DNA from: Rhodobacteraceae bacterium IMCC1335
GTDB taxonomy: Bacteria; Pseudomonadota; Alphaproteobacteria; Rhodobacterales; Rhodobacteraceae
Assembly: GCA_039640495.1 (NCBI GenBank)
Contig: CP046864.1
Span: 3,459,001 to 3,523,000, forward strand
Direction of reading: 5' to 3'
Length of the DNA stretch: 64,000 nt
Shown here: in pieces, positions 38,185 through 46,191 of the stretch
Position numbering within the stretch: position 1 is the first letter of the stretch
Layout: every line of letters begins with the position of its first letter
The notes under the pieces: generated by a model
What the model saw: only the letters and a program-made list of their open reading frames with translations
Database searches by the model: none
Told to the model about the DNA's origin: nothing
Translations under genes and position numbers: made by a program

Positions 38185-39249
38185 ATGGCTCCATTAGAGA
38201 CTACAACAATCGGTGCCTTTCCTAAGCCCAAGTACGTTCCGATTCGAGATTGGTTTGATCTGTCTCGTGAAACTGGAGGAATGAATACTGCTGAAACGAC
38301 AAGGATGTATTCAAGAGACATAAAGAATCAGAACGCTCATGAAGATCTCTTTTTAAAAGCTACCAAAGAGATTTTGGATATTCAGCTTAGATCTGGAATT
38401 TCAATTCCTACAGATGGCGAAGTTCGGCGTGAAAATTATATCCACTACCATTGCCGTCATTTAGACGGCTTTGATTTTGAAACTTTAGAACATCGGGTTC
38501 TACGTGATGGCGCATATGAAACTGACCTACCCGCAATCAGAAATAAAATTAGCCATTCGGGAAAGAGCTACAGTGTGCACGATTATGTAGCCAGTCAGAA
38601 TTTGAGCTCCAAACCAGTAAAATTTACCTTGCCAGGACCTTTGACGATAATGGATACAACAGCAGATTGTTTTTACAACGATCGTCCAAAGTTAAACGCA
38701 GCCTTGGCAGAAACAGTGAATAAAGAAATCCTTTCGCTGGTAGAAGCAGGATGTAAGTACATCCAAGTTGATGAGCCTCTGTTTGCTCGCTCGGTAAAAG
38801 AAGCACTGGGCTTTGGTATGGAGGGATTAGAGAGGTGCTTTCATAATGTACCAGACTCTGTGACACGAATTGTTCATATGTGTTGCGGTTACCCCGATCA
38901 CTTAGATGATGATGATTATAAAAAAGCAGATCCAACAAGTTACCATCAACTTAGTGAAGCAATTGATGAAGCAGCATTTGATCAGATTTCGATCGAGGAC
39001 AAGCATTGTTGTAATGATTTGTCACTTTTAGAACAGTTTCAAAATAAAACTGTTATTTTTGGTGCTGTCGCAATAGCATCCAGCCGCCTAGAAACGGTCG
39101 ACGAAGTAAGGGAACGGCTTCAAGCAGCAATGAACCATATCGACCGAGATCGGCTGGTAGTTGCTCCCGATTGTGGGTTAGGCCTCCTTTCACCAAAACT
39201 AGCTGAGGACAAATTGCGTGTAATGTGTCAGGCTGCAGCACTTATTTGA
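38185..39249 (+). CDS. Stand-alone MetE C-terminal-type methyltransferase
   Basis: 354 aa covering only the catalytic half of cobalamin-independent methionine synthase (UROD/MetE-like barrel), without the N-terminal half. Zinc ligands are visible: His and Cys in VHMCCGYP, Glu in SIEDKH, and Cys in VAPDCGLGLL. The opening TTTIGAFPKPK and PTDGEVRRENYIHYHC fit the family, as does TLPGPLTIMDTT. Single-domain members transfer methyl groups to homocysteine or related thiols from various donors; the donor here is unknown. The gene is bracketed by the two 242-bp repeats and is AT-rich like the rest of the island. Confidence 0.85.
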   Translation: MAPLETTTIGAFPKPKYVPIRDWFDLSRETGGMNTAETTRMYSRDIKNQNAHEDLFLKATKEILDIQLRSGISIPTDGEVRRENYIHYHCRHLDGFDFETLEHRVLRDGAYETDLPAIRNKISHSGKSYSVHDYVASQNLSSKPVKFTLPGPLTIMDTTADCFYNDRPKLNAALAETVNKEILSLVEAGCKYIQVDEPLFARSVKEALGFGMEGLERCFHNVPDSVTRIVHMCCGYPDHLDDDDYKKADPTSYHQLSEAIDEAAFDQISIEDKHCCNDLSLLEQFQNKTVIFGAVAIASSRLETVDEVRERLQAAMNHIDRDRLVVAPDCGLGLLSPKLAEDKLRVMCQAAALI

Positions 39250-39317
39250 TGCCGACAAGAAGGCAAGATCGTCTTCAAAGCCAGATGATCTTTAACTTCC
39301 GTCAATCTTTTACAAAC

Positions 39318-39559
39318 TGGTTAACACACCCACAGCTCACCTCACTGTCAAAGCCCAAGTATATATAACGGGCATAGGGGGTGTGGCCCATGCGTACCGG
39401 GCCGGGGTTCTTCGTCGGTAGAATGAAAAGGATGTGATTGAAGGTAAAGATAAGGACGTACTCTTCTAGAGGGTGTCACCGATGTCAGGTGAAAGTAAAA
39501 CTTTTATAATTTTTTTCTTTCTGAAAACTTTTGATTTTACCTGACATACCCGACACCAA
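39318..39559 (+). repeat. 242-bp direct repeat, copy B
   Basis: Second copy, 69 bp after the MetE-like gene. The main stem is ATGTCAGGT (39482-39490) with ACCTGACAT (39539-39547), a perfect 9 bp. Compared with copy A, three base pairs are changed on both sides so that pairing is kept (G-C to A-T, A-T to C-G, G-C to A-T) and one T-G becomes T-A. The outer stem GGTGTC / GACACC is also kept. Confidence 0.85.
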
Positions 39560-39751
39560 CCCTTTCGACTTATGTTTTTTATACAAAGTGACGAGTAGCT
39601 GCTGGTCAATTAAATTTACCCATGCGAACTGAAAAACCGCCCTAAACTCTGAACGATGCTTTTGTCAGCAAAGGTTTGGGTAAGCGAAATTCATTCTCAA
39701 ACCCGTTCTTTAAAAAAATGAAAACATACCAAAAGCAAGGAGGTTTGTCGT

Positions 39752-39838
39752 TGGTCATATGGGGCGCAGATATGATACTAAATGAGAGGCTGACAGCACA
39801 TCACCGAATGACCAAGCTATTTTCAGGCCCCCATTAAT
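39752..39838 (+). CDS. Possible 28-residue ORF with strong ribosome site
   Basis: AAGGAGG lies eight bases before TTG 39752, which opens a 28-codon frame (VIWGADMILNERLTAHHRM after the start) ending at TAA 39836-39838. The strong Shine-Dalgarno in otherwise non-coding sequence is the only support. No family recognised. Confidence 0.25.
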
Positions 39839-39868
39839 AAAGCGGGAATAAAAAGGCATAGCCCAGCT

Positions 39869-40345
39869 TTAAAGCTGAGATTGAATGGCGTTTGTAATCT
39901 GTTTGATTTTTTCGTTGATTGACTTGGTATCTGTAGGCCACTCATTCTTGGCAATTAACGCACGAATCTCGTCTGCCACTTGAATATTCACCTCAACGGG
40001 CAATTCGTTCATCATAGTGATCGTATCTCTACGAATGCCAGATAGTTCTAACGATACCGAAGCTGGTCCAGATTTTGGCCCCGAATTGGCATTTAACAGG
40101 CCAACCTTTGGAATATTATCGTAGTTATCTGAAATTTTGGACAGCGATGCTCCTCTGGATTTTCCCGCTTCCATGGATGCCGTCACTTTAAGGTAGTTTT
40201 TTGCAATGAGCTCTTGAGATAGAACCACATCAGCAGAGTTTTCACCTTTAGCCCCGTTCGTTTTATGCGCAACCACCGGCGCTTTAGGCGCGGTGTTTCT
40301 GGCTTGTAGGGCGACTTGCGCAGCTATATTTCCATCAATTTTCAT
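39869..40345 (-). CDS. Unknown soluble protein
   Basis: 158 aa from ATG 40345 (MKIDGNIAAQVALQARNTAP). The N-terminal half is low in complexity and rich in Ala, Lys, Ser and Asn. The C-terminal third is helical (NIQVADEIRALIAKNEWPTD, then INEKIKQITNAIQSQL). The general layout recalls small flagellar regulators such as FlgM, but no specific motif allows that call and no flagellar gene is near. The stop codon sits inside the palindrome CAGCTTTAAAGCTG. Confidence 0.6.
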   Translation of the reverse strand: MKIDGNIAAQVALQARNTAPKAPVVAHKTNGAKGENSADVVLSQELIAKNYLKVTASMEAGKSRGASLSKISDNYDNIPKVGLLNANSGPKSGPASVSLELSGIRRDTITMMNELPVEVNIQVADEIRALIAKNEWPTDTKSINEKIKQITNAIQSQL

Positions 40346-40533
40346 AAATGAACGTTACGATAAATTGAAATGGCTGTCGACCAAATGTTAAGGTCAAAGA
40401 GACAGCTTTCTTTGATCATGAGCGGTGTTTTTGTTCCGCCTAACTAAGATGACTTTTTTCGCCTTTGGTCCAAGTCGACACGCAGCGAATAGCGCGTGTG
40501 TGTGCAATCATTACCCTGTGCAAGATGGATTGT

Positions 40534-40992
40534 TTATCCTCGTTGATCCAAATTTTCCAAAAGCTCTCCTATCCGCTCAACCGTGCCATTATGGGAATAG
40601 GATTGGATCGCCGTGTCTGGCTGTTTTTCCCATGGAAATCTATGATCTGTAAACAATTCTACATTCGGTTTGAATTCATAAAACCCGCGCAACATACCCG
40701 AAAATATATACACCATCCCTTCAAGTAAATCTGGCTTAGTACACACATTCATGCCGCATGAGCTACAAAAAGTCAGGTTCAGCAAATTCCCACTGCCGCC
40801 TTTATAGCTAAAGGTTTGAAAAGCTCCCGACAGCTCAACATCAAGTTCAGTGTAAACAAACATTTTGGACGAGCCGTCAAAAAGAACCTTGCAATCGGTG
40901 CAATGACACATGACATGCATCATAGGATCATTTTTGAAATGTATTGCTGTCTCTCCACAAAAGCATTTTGCTTCCTGTATATCGCTAGGCAT
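40534..40992 (-). CDS. GFA family protein (glutathione-dependent formaldehyde-activating enzyme-like)
   Basis: 152 aa with the zinc-binding cysteine pattern of the GFA/CENP-V fold: CFCG near residue 10, CHCTDC near 29-34 and CSSCG near 76-80. Members were first described as activating formaldehyde through S-hydroxymethylglutathione, but many have other or unknown roles. The segment YKGGSGNLLNLTFCSSCGMNV is typical. It lies alone on the minus strand with about 190 bp on its downstream side. Confidence 0.88.
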   Translation of the reverse strand: MPSDIQEAKCFCGETAIHFKNDPMMHVMCHCTDCKVLFDGSSKMFVYTELDVELSGAFQTFSYKGGSGNLLNLTFCSSCGMNVCTKPDLLEGMVYIFSGMLRGFYEFKPNVELFTDHRFPWEKQPDTAIQSYSHNGTVERIGELLENLDQRG

Positions 40993-41311
40993 TATTAAAA
41001 CCTCCCAGTGTGAGTATTTGCGATCGCTCGTTTAGTTATTTTCGCCCATAACAATGGCAGGCTCTAAAAATCATGGCAATGGTGATTTGGTCGGAAGGTA
41101 TTTTAAACGCTCGATGCGTGGCCCTTGATAAACAGGCGCCAACCCTAACCTGATCACCCATTATTGTACCGCAACAATGTGGTTATATCTTCAACGAGCT
41201 TTCATCACATAGGCAAAAGAAAGTCGGGCGCTGCCTTGATCAAGTGCTCTTTGCTAAGATAGGCTTCAAGGTGAATAAACTGTAGATTACGAGCGCGGTA
41301 GATAAATTTAA
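40993..41311. other. Spacer between divergent genes
   Basis: About 319 bp with no gene or repeat that I can support. It should contain the promoters of the GFA gene (minus) and the hydratase gene (plus). Confidence 0.4.
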
Positions 41312-42064
41312 ATGACACATAAAATCGATGCCTGGGCACGTCGACAGCTGGCAGATTACCAAAGCAACAAACCAGGCACTATATTCAGGGATGAAGGCTT
41401 TCACATAACCATCAATGAAGCCTATGCCATCCAAGACACCATGGTCAAATTGAGGCTACAAAAAGGTGAGACAATAGCCGGTTACAAGGTGGGATGTACG
41501 GGGCCTGGCATAATAAAACTTTTTGGCATGCAGGGGCCAATTCGCGGGACTTTGTTCAACCAAGAAATTCATCAAAGCGGCGCCACGCTAAACCTCAATC
41601 AATTTGATAATTTAGCTATTGAAGCTGAAATGGCTTTTCAGACCGGAGCAGGCGGCGAAATCACCTCCGTCTTCCCAGTGATTGAATTGCATAATTTCGT
41701 TTTTCGCGCTCCCAAAAAATCTTTGTCAGAACTGATTGCGAATAATGGTCTGAATAAAGGAATAATTCTGCCCGATCAAAATTGGAAAGGCCTGCCCAAC
41801 ATATATGGCGAGAAATCAATTCTATCGCTAGAAGTGAATGGCGCCGAAATCGATGCTGGTAACATGTGGCCGATGGACGGGGGACCAAGATCTTCATTGG
41901 ATTGGCTCACCTCTCATTTGGCAGAGTATGATTTGAAGATGGCATCCGGAAATATAGTTCTCGGAGGAACCGCCCTTGGCATGCATTTGGTGCAATCTGG
42001 AGACCATATTGTCTTAAAAATTGGCGGAAAGACAGCCGTACAATGCCGAATCAGCGTCCGCTAA
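41312..42064 (+). CDS. 2-keto-4-pentenoate hydratase/fumarylacetoacetase-family protein
   Basis: 250 aa of the MhpD-like hydratase family, which in aromatic meta-cleavage pathways adds water to 2-keto-4-pentenoate-type acids using a divalent metal. Visible: an N-terminal helix region, KGETIAGYKVGCTGPGIIKL (family GxKxG), then FDNLAIEAEMAFQTG with the acidic metal ligands, and VLGGTALGMHLVQSGDHIVL near the end. No other meta-cleavage gene is nearby, so the substrate is open. Codon use is between that of the island and the core. Confidence 0.82.
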   Translation: MTHKIDAWARRQLADYQSNKPGTIFRDEGFHITINEAYAIQDTMVKLRLQKGETIAGYKVGCTGPGIIKLFGMQGPIRGTLFNQEIHQSGATLNLNQFDNLAIEAEMAFQTGAGGEITSVFPVIELHNFVFRAPKKSLSELIANNGLNKGIILPDQNWKGLPNIYGEKSILSLEVNGAEIDAGNMWPMDGGPRSSLDWLTSHLAEYDLKMASGNIVLGGTALGMHLVQSGDHIVLKIGGKTAVQCRISVR

Positions 42065-42475
42065 CCTATCCAATGGCATTCTTCCGCTGGGGCAAATTTT
42101 ATTGCAGGCATTGCTCACATTGGCATGAAACAAGCCCCGTGCCTTGTATCAAAAGTTTAGTTTAAATGCATATTTGTAAAAGCAAGCCTTGGCGTTTATT
42201 TATTGTTTGAATCATCTTCGCCGCCCGCGGCCTTACAAACAGCGCACCCGCGTTAACCGCGGCGGCTGATAAGGATCGCAAACGCACGCCACCGCCCTCA
42301 CTTTAAGACTATGACATAAAGCACCAGGCTCCGGGGACGGAACCGGATTTGATAGCGCAATCAATCATAGATTTTCACAAAATATGTCTGTTTATTAGTT
42401 CGTTTTGATAATTGCTATTTTATTAATCGTTTTTTTGTTATAGAACTCGAGAGTAACTGGTCAAAGGAACTTATC
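42065..42475. other. 411-bp spacer
   Basis: No supported gene. It holds a GC-rich imperfect inverted repeat around 42222-42269 (CCGCCCGCGG facing CCGCGGCGG) and then a very AT-rich 100 bp ahead of the winged-helix gene, probably its promoter. A good AAAGGAA ribosome site precedes 42476. Confidence 0.4.
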
Positions 42476-42760
42476 ATGTCATCGTTAACACATTTAGCGA
42501 AACTGAGAGGCTTAATGCTGGATATGGAAAGCGAAGTTGGGCTCACAGATGTGTCTCACCTTGAGCGTGATGTGATGCTCGCATGCGTCGAATTAAAAGA
42601 CGCTGCACCGATTGTTAAAACCAAAGATATTCTTGCACATCGGTTTTTAAAATCCTCATCTCGCCCGTCTATTTTCCGCGCGTTGAAGTCTCTTATTGAT
42701 CAAAATCACCTGGCTTATAATGGCAAGGGTCGTGGTGGATATATAATCCAGTCGCAATAA
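42476..42760 (+). CDS. Small winged-helix DNA-binding protein
   Basis: 94 aa. The second half has the shape of a winged helix: a recognition-helix-like segment SRPSIFRALKSLIDQNHLAY followed by a wing with GKGRGGYII. The first half (LAKLRGLMLDMESEVGLTDV and LERDVMLACVEL) is helical and could mediate dimer contacts. MarR-like by general form, but no subfamily can be named. The adjacent membrane-protein gene, 104 bp downstream, may be its target or operon partner. Confidence 0.65.
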   Translation: MSSLTHLAKLRGLMLDMESEVGLTDVSHLERDVMLACVELKDAAPIVKTKDILAHRFLKSSSRPSIFRALKSLIDQNHLAYNGKGRGGYIIQSQ

Positions 42761-42791
42761 AGAGCGCTAATTACAAGGCCTTAAACAACCC

Positions 42792-42818
42792 TAAAAGGTA
42801 AGGATGTCCTTACTTTTA
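42792..42818. promoter_or_regulatory. Palindrome between the winged-helix and membrane-protein genes
   Basis: TAAAAGGTAAGGA and TCCTTACTTTTA face each other with a two-base centre and one unmatched G. Such a tight palindrome suits a dimeric repressor site better than a terminator loop. It lies 47 bp before the next gene. Confidence 0.45.
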
Positions 42819-42864
42819 ACTTAATAGTCACCAGCTTATACTAATCGCATCGGAGGCATATCCT

Positions 42865-43422
42865 ATGCGCACAATCGAGTTTTACATACCGTCGCTGGCA
42901 TATATATTTGGATTGTTATTGACAATCCAAATCGTCCAGCCCGTGCAAAATTGGGCGCTGGGTGTAGAGATTTTCGGCAGTCTATTGTTTTTTCCGCATG
43001 CTGTGCGCGTTCTTACAGCGTGGCTCTATGGCTGGAAATCGATTTTCTTGCTGATGCCCGGCGTTGTTCTGGGCCATTATATGATATTGGGGTTGCCGGG
43101 CTTTACCAATGCCGCCGCGATCGGAATGATTGCGGGTCTTGTAATCGTTCCTCTCACATTTGAATGTTTCAAACGCTGCGGCTTTGATTTTTTTGCAACA
43201 GCGATGCACGTTCCGAAATTCATACCCGTTTTTCTCATTGGATCCTTTGCCAGCATATTCAACGCCGCAATTTTTAACGGGTTCACGGGAGGACAAAGCT
43301 TCGCCATGCTGATCTTCGTGATTGGGGATATCGGAGGCTTGTTTGTAGTCTGCCTGTTCTTGATGCTCATAATGCGCCGGCAAAGAACGACTGCCGATTC
43401 TCAAAGCGGTGTTGCAGGCTAG
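42865..43422 (+). CDS. Integral membrane protein of unknown function
   Basis: 185 aa with about five or six hydrophobic helices (for example LAYIFGLLLTIQIV, IFLLMPGVVLGHYMILGL, AAAIGMIAGLVIVPLTF, FIPVFLIGSFASIFNAAIF, IGGLFVVCLFLMLI) and a short charged tail. The start has GGAGG 10 bp upstream. The layout recalls MASE1-type sensory membrane regions without a signalling domain attached; this is only a resemblance. Confidence 0.7.
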   Translation: MRTIEFYIPSLAYIFGLLLTIQIVQPVQNWALGVEIFGSLLFFPHAVRVLTAWLYGWKSIFLLMPGVVLGHYMILGLPGFTNAAAIGMIAGLVIVPLTFECFKRCGFDFFATAMHVPKFIPVFLIGSFASIFNAAIFNGFTGGQSFAMLIFVIGDIGGLFVVCLFLMLIMRRQRTTADSQSGVAG

Positions 43423-43455
43423 CGCTTATAAGGCGCAACAAAGTGGGGCAACACC

Positions 43456-43483
43456 CAGAGGCGCCGTATAACCGGCGCCTCTG
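43456..43483. terminator. Hairpin between convergent genes
   Basis: An 11-bp perfect stem CAGAGGCGCCG / CGGCGCCTCTG with a TATAAC loop, between the end of the membrane-protein gene and the end of the small lipoprotein gene. There is no good T tract on either side, so it may be a weak or Rho-assisted terminator for both. Confidence 0.6.
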
Positions 43484-43489
43484 AACGGT

Positions 43490-43600
43490 TTACTCGCTAG
43501 CGCCTGAAAACCAGTCTGCAGGGTTCATATTATAATCAGACAACGTGCTGCACCCACTAAGACCGCAGATTACAGCCGCCATAATGACAAATTTTTTCAT
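43490..43600 (-). CDS. 36-residue lipoprotein
   Basis: Reads MKKFVIMAAVICGLSGC followed by STLSDYNMNPADWFSGASE. It has a basic start, a short hydrophobic core and a clear lipobox GLSGC, so the mature part would be only about 20 residues anchored in the envelope. GGAG lies upstream of the ATG. Similar tiny lipoproteins (entericidin-like in size) are common in proteobacteria; a function cannot be given. Confidence 0.7.
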   Translation of the reverse strand: MKKFVIMAAVICGLSGCSTLSDYNMNPADWFSGASE

Positions 43601-43740
43601 CAGCTCTTTCTCCATTTTACCTCTGAGAGTAAAACAAGATCAGCCGTCATATTCAATATATTTGTCAGAGAAACAGCCTAAAATTTAAAAGTTATTCTCT
43701 CAATTTCAGACTTTACTGATCAGTGTAAAATTATTCGCTA

Positions 43741-45396
43741 TTATCGAGAAAACTTTTTATGCTTTATCCGCTTCGGCTTTAAAGCATCCGCGCCCAAACG
43801 CCGCTTCTTATCCTCTTCATAATCGGCAAAGTTTCCTTCAAACCATTCCACATGCGCCTCGCCTTCAAAGGCCAAAATATGCGTGCAAATCCGGTCTAAG
43901 AAAAAGCGATCATGCGAGATCACAACCGCGCAACCTGCAAAATCGACCAGAGCGTCCTCAAGCGCGCGCAAGGTTTCTACATCAAGATCATTCGTCGGTT
44001 CATCGAGCAGCAATACGTTACCGCCTGATTTCAGCAGCCGGGCCATATGAACGCGATTGCGCTCTCCTCCAGACAGCAACCCCACCTTTTTTTGTTGATC
44101 GCCCCCTTTGAAATTAAACGCCGAGCAATAGGCACGTGAATTCACTTCGGCATCGCCAAGATGGATGATATCTTGACCATCGGCGATCGCCTCCCACACG
44201 GTAGCATCGTCTTTCAAATCATCCCGCGACTGATCAACATAGGATAATTCAACCGTATCCCCATAGGTAATAGCGCCCGCATCCGGCGCTTCATGCTGCG
44301 TGAGCATTTTGAAAAGCGTTGATTTGCCAGCCCCGTTCGGGCCAATTACCCCCACGATACCCCCCGGTGGCAAAGAGAACTCAAGATTTTCGATCAGCAG
44401 TTTGTCACCCATGGCTTTGTGTAAACCATCCACCTCGATCACTTTACCACCTAGCCGCGGCCCGTTTGGAATAACGATTTGCGCGCGGCTAATTTTCTCG
44501 CGCTCGGATTGATTGGCCAGATCATTATAGGCATTGATCCGGGCTTTTTGTTTGGCTTGCCGGGCTTTTTGACCCTGGCGCATCCATTCCAATTCGCGCT
44601 CAAGCGTTTTTTGCCGGCTCTTATCCTCGCGTGCCTCTTGCGAAAGGCGTTTGGCCTTTTGTTCCAGCCAGCTTGAGTAATTTCCCTCATAAGGAATGCC
44701 GCTGCCGCGATCCAGCTCAAGAATCCAACCGGTGATATCATCCAAGAAATAACGATCATGCGTCACAATCAAAATTGTACCCTTATAATCGATCAGATGC
44801 TGCTGCAGCCACGCGATGGTTTCTGCGTCCAAATGGTTGGTCGGTTCATCGAGTAGCAGCATATCGGGTGCCTCGAGCAGCAACCGACACAGGGCCACCC
44901 GACGCCGCTCACCCCCGGATAACGTGGCCACATCAGCCTCATCATCTGGACATCTCAGCGCCTCCATTGCCACATCGATTTGACTATCCAAATCCCACAG
45001 GTTTTCTGCATCAATCTTATCTTGAAGATTGGCCATTTCATCCGCGGTTTCATCGGAATAATTCATTGCCAGCTCATTATAGCGTTCCAAAATGGCTTTT
45101 TTCTCGGCCACGCCCAGCATCACATTATCGCGAACGTTCAGCTCTTCGTCCAATTTAGGCTCTTGCGACAAATAGCCGACTCTTGCGCCTTCGGCCGACC
45201 AGGCTTCGCCTGTAAAATCTTTATCAAGCCCCGCCATAATTTTCATCAGCGTCGATTTACCCGCGCCATTCACCCCAACCACACCGATTTTTACGCCGGG
45301 CAAAAATGACAATCGAATATTCTCAAAGCATTTCTTACCCCCCGGATAGGTCTTTGAAACACCATCCATGTGATAAACATATTGATACGCGGCCAT
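43741..45396 (-). CDS. ettA: Energy-dependent translational throttle protein EttA (ABC-F)
   Basis: Soluble ABC-F protein that binds the ribosomal E site and gates the first elongation step according to the ATP/ADP level. 551 aa with two ABC domains: Walker A GVNGAGKST and GPNGAGKST, signatures LSGGERRRVAL and LSGGERNRVHM, Walker B LLLDEPTNHLD and LLLDEPTNDLD. The arm and linker region between (LEQKAKRLSQEAREDKSRQK, ELEWMRQGQKARQAKQKARI) is that of EttA. No membrane segments. The N-terminus MAAYQYVYHMDGVSKTYPGGK is highly typical. Confidence 0.96.
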   Translation of the reverse strand: MAAYQYVYHMDGVSKTYPGGKKCFENIRLSFLPGVKIGVVGVNGAGKSTLMKIMAGLDKDFTGEAWSAEGARVGYLSQEPKLDEELNVRDNVMLGVAEKKAILERYNELAMNYSDETADEMANLQDKIDAENLWDLDSQIDVAMEALRCPDDEADVATLSGGERRRVALCRLLLEAPDMLLLDEPTNHLDAETIAWLQQHLIDYKGTILIVTHDRYFLDDITGWILELDRGSGIPYEGNYSSWLEQKAKRLSQEAREDKSRQKTLERELEWMRQGQKARQAKQKARINAYNDLANQSEREKISRAQIVIPNGPRLGGKVIEVDGLHKAMGDKLLIENLEFSLPPGGIVGVIGPNGAGKSTLFKMLTQHEAPDAGAITYGDTVELSYVDQSRDDLKDDATVWEAIADGQDIIHLGDAEVNSRAYCSAFNFKGGDQQKKVGLLSGGERNRVHMARLLKSGGNVLLLDEPTNDLDVETLRALEDALVDFAGCAVVISHDRFFLDRICTHILAFEGEAHVEWFEGNFADYEEDKKRRLGADALKPKRIKHKKFSR

Positions 45397-45588
45397 CTCG
45401 ATTGCTCCTTAGGGCATTAATTCAGAATGGTTAGATACCCAAATGGGGGCGCGGGGGCAACGCCTCAGGTTAAAATTTAAACTCTGCAGATGCAGCCGGA
45501 GCGGCGGGGATGACTTCTGTCTTTAGGGTGGTTATTGAAGAAGAATACGATCCGTGCCCCGCACGAACCAGAAAGACGCGAGCAGAGT

Positions 45589-46191
45589 ATGGCAGCACAA
45601 CGCATCATTGGCCTTTTGGGCGGCTCTTTCGACCCTGCGCATGCGGGGCATGTTGAAATAACGCGGCACGCGCTGCGCCGCTTCGGGCTTGATCGGGTTT
45701 GGTGGGTGGTCAGCCCCGCCAATCCGCTCAAAACAACGGGGCCAGACCCGCTTTTATCCAGAATACGCGCGGCAAAACGAATGATGGAGCACCCAAAGGT
45801 TGACATCACCGGCATTGAAAGTGACCTCGGCACCTGTTTTACATCCGACACGATTGCCGCCTTAAAACAACGCTATCCACAATATCGTTTTGTTTGGCTG
45901 ATGGGCGCCGATAACCTGAACCAGTTTCACAAATGGCACGCATGGGAAACCATTATGAATTCGGTGCCCATTGGCATATTGGCGCGACCCGGCGACCAGA
46001 TGGCGCCGCTTAACGCGCGCGCCAGCAGAATTTATCGTGCGGCCCGCCTGCCAATGCATCAAAGCCAGCTTTTAGGCCGCCAAAGCGCGCCTTGTTGGTG
46101 CTATCTTCCCATTCCAATGACGGATATCTCCTCAACCCGGCTGCGCCTTCGGGCGGCTCACCCGGCTGGCCGAGAGGCCGCCGCAGAGTAA
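45589..46191 (+). CDS. nadD: Nicotinate-nucleotide adenylyltransferase
   Basis: Makes deamido-NAD+ from nicotinate mononucleotide and ATP; its product is the substrate of NadE at the start of this window. Nucleotidyltransferase motif GGSFDPAHAGHVEI (HxGH) near residue 12, WWVVSPANPLK, WLMGADNLNQFHKW, and the C-terminal ISSTRLR. 200 aa from ATG 45589; a TTG at 45535 in the same frame would add 18 residues, and relatives often have such an extension, so the start is uncertain. Its last 60 bp overlap the convergent transporter gene. Confidence 0.93.
   Translation: MAAQRIIGLLGGSFDPAHAGHVEITRHALRRFGLDRVWWVVSPANPLKTTGPDPLLSRIRAAKRMMEHPKVDITGIESDLGTCFTSDTIAALKQRYPQYRFVWLMGADNLNQFHKWHAWETIMNSVPIGILARPGDQMAPLNARASRIYRAARLPMHQSQLLGRQSAPCWCYLPIPMTDISSTRLRLRAAHPAGREAAAE

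Noticed and set aside
37824..38321. Minus-strand 165-codon frame over repeat copy A
   Set aside because: It spans the structured repeat and the start of the MetE-like gene; copy B has no matching open frame, so coding is not conserved.
37867..39559. Repeats as integron attC sites or CRISPR
   Set aside because: At 242 bp they are too long and lack the paired RYYYAAC / GTTRRRY cores of attC; only two copies with a gene between, so not CRISPR.
42270..42282. AAGGATCGCA as a remnant of the tRNA 3' end
   Set aside because: Too short and mismatched to support an attachment site.
43514..43534. Partial match to the tRNA-Arg 3' end (AGTC-TGCAGGG) as attR
   Set aside because: Only about 13 matching bases with a gap, and it lies inside the small lipoprotein gene; likely chance.
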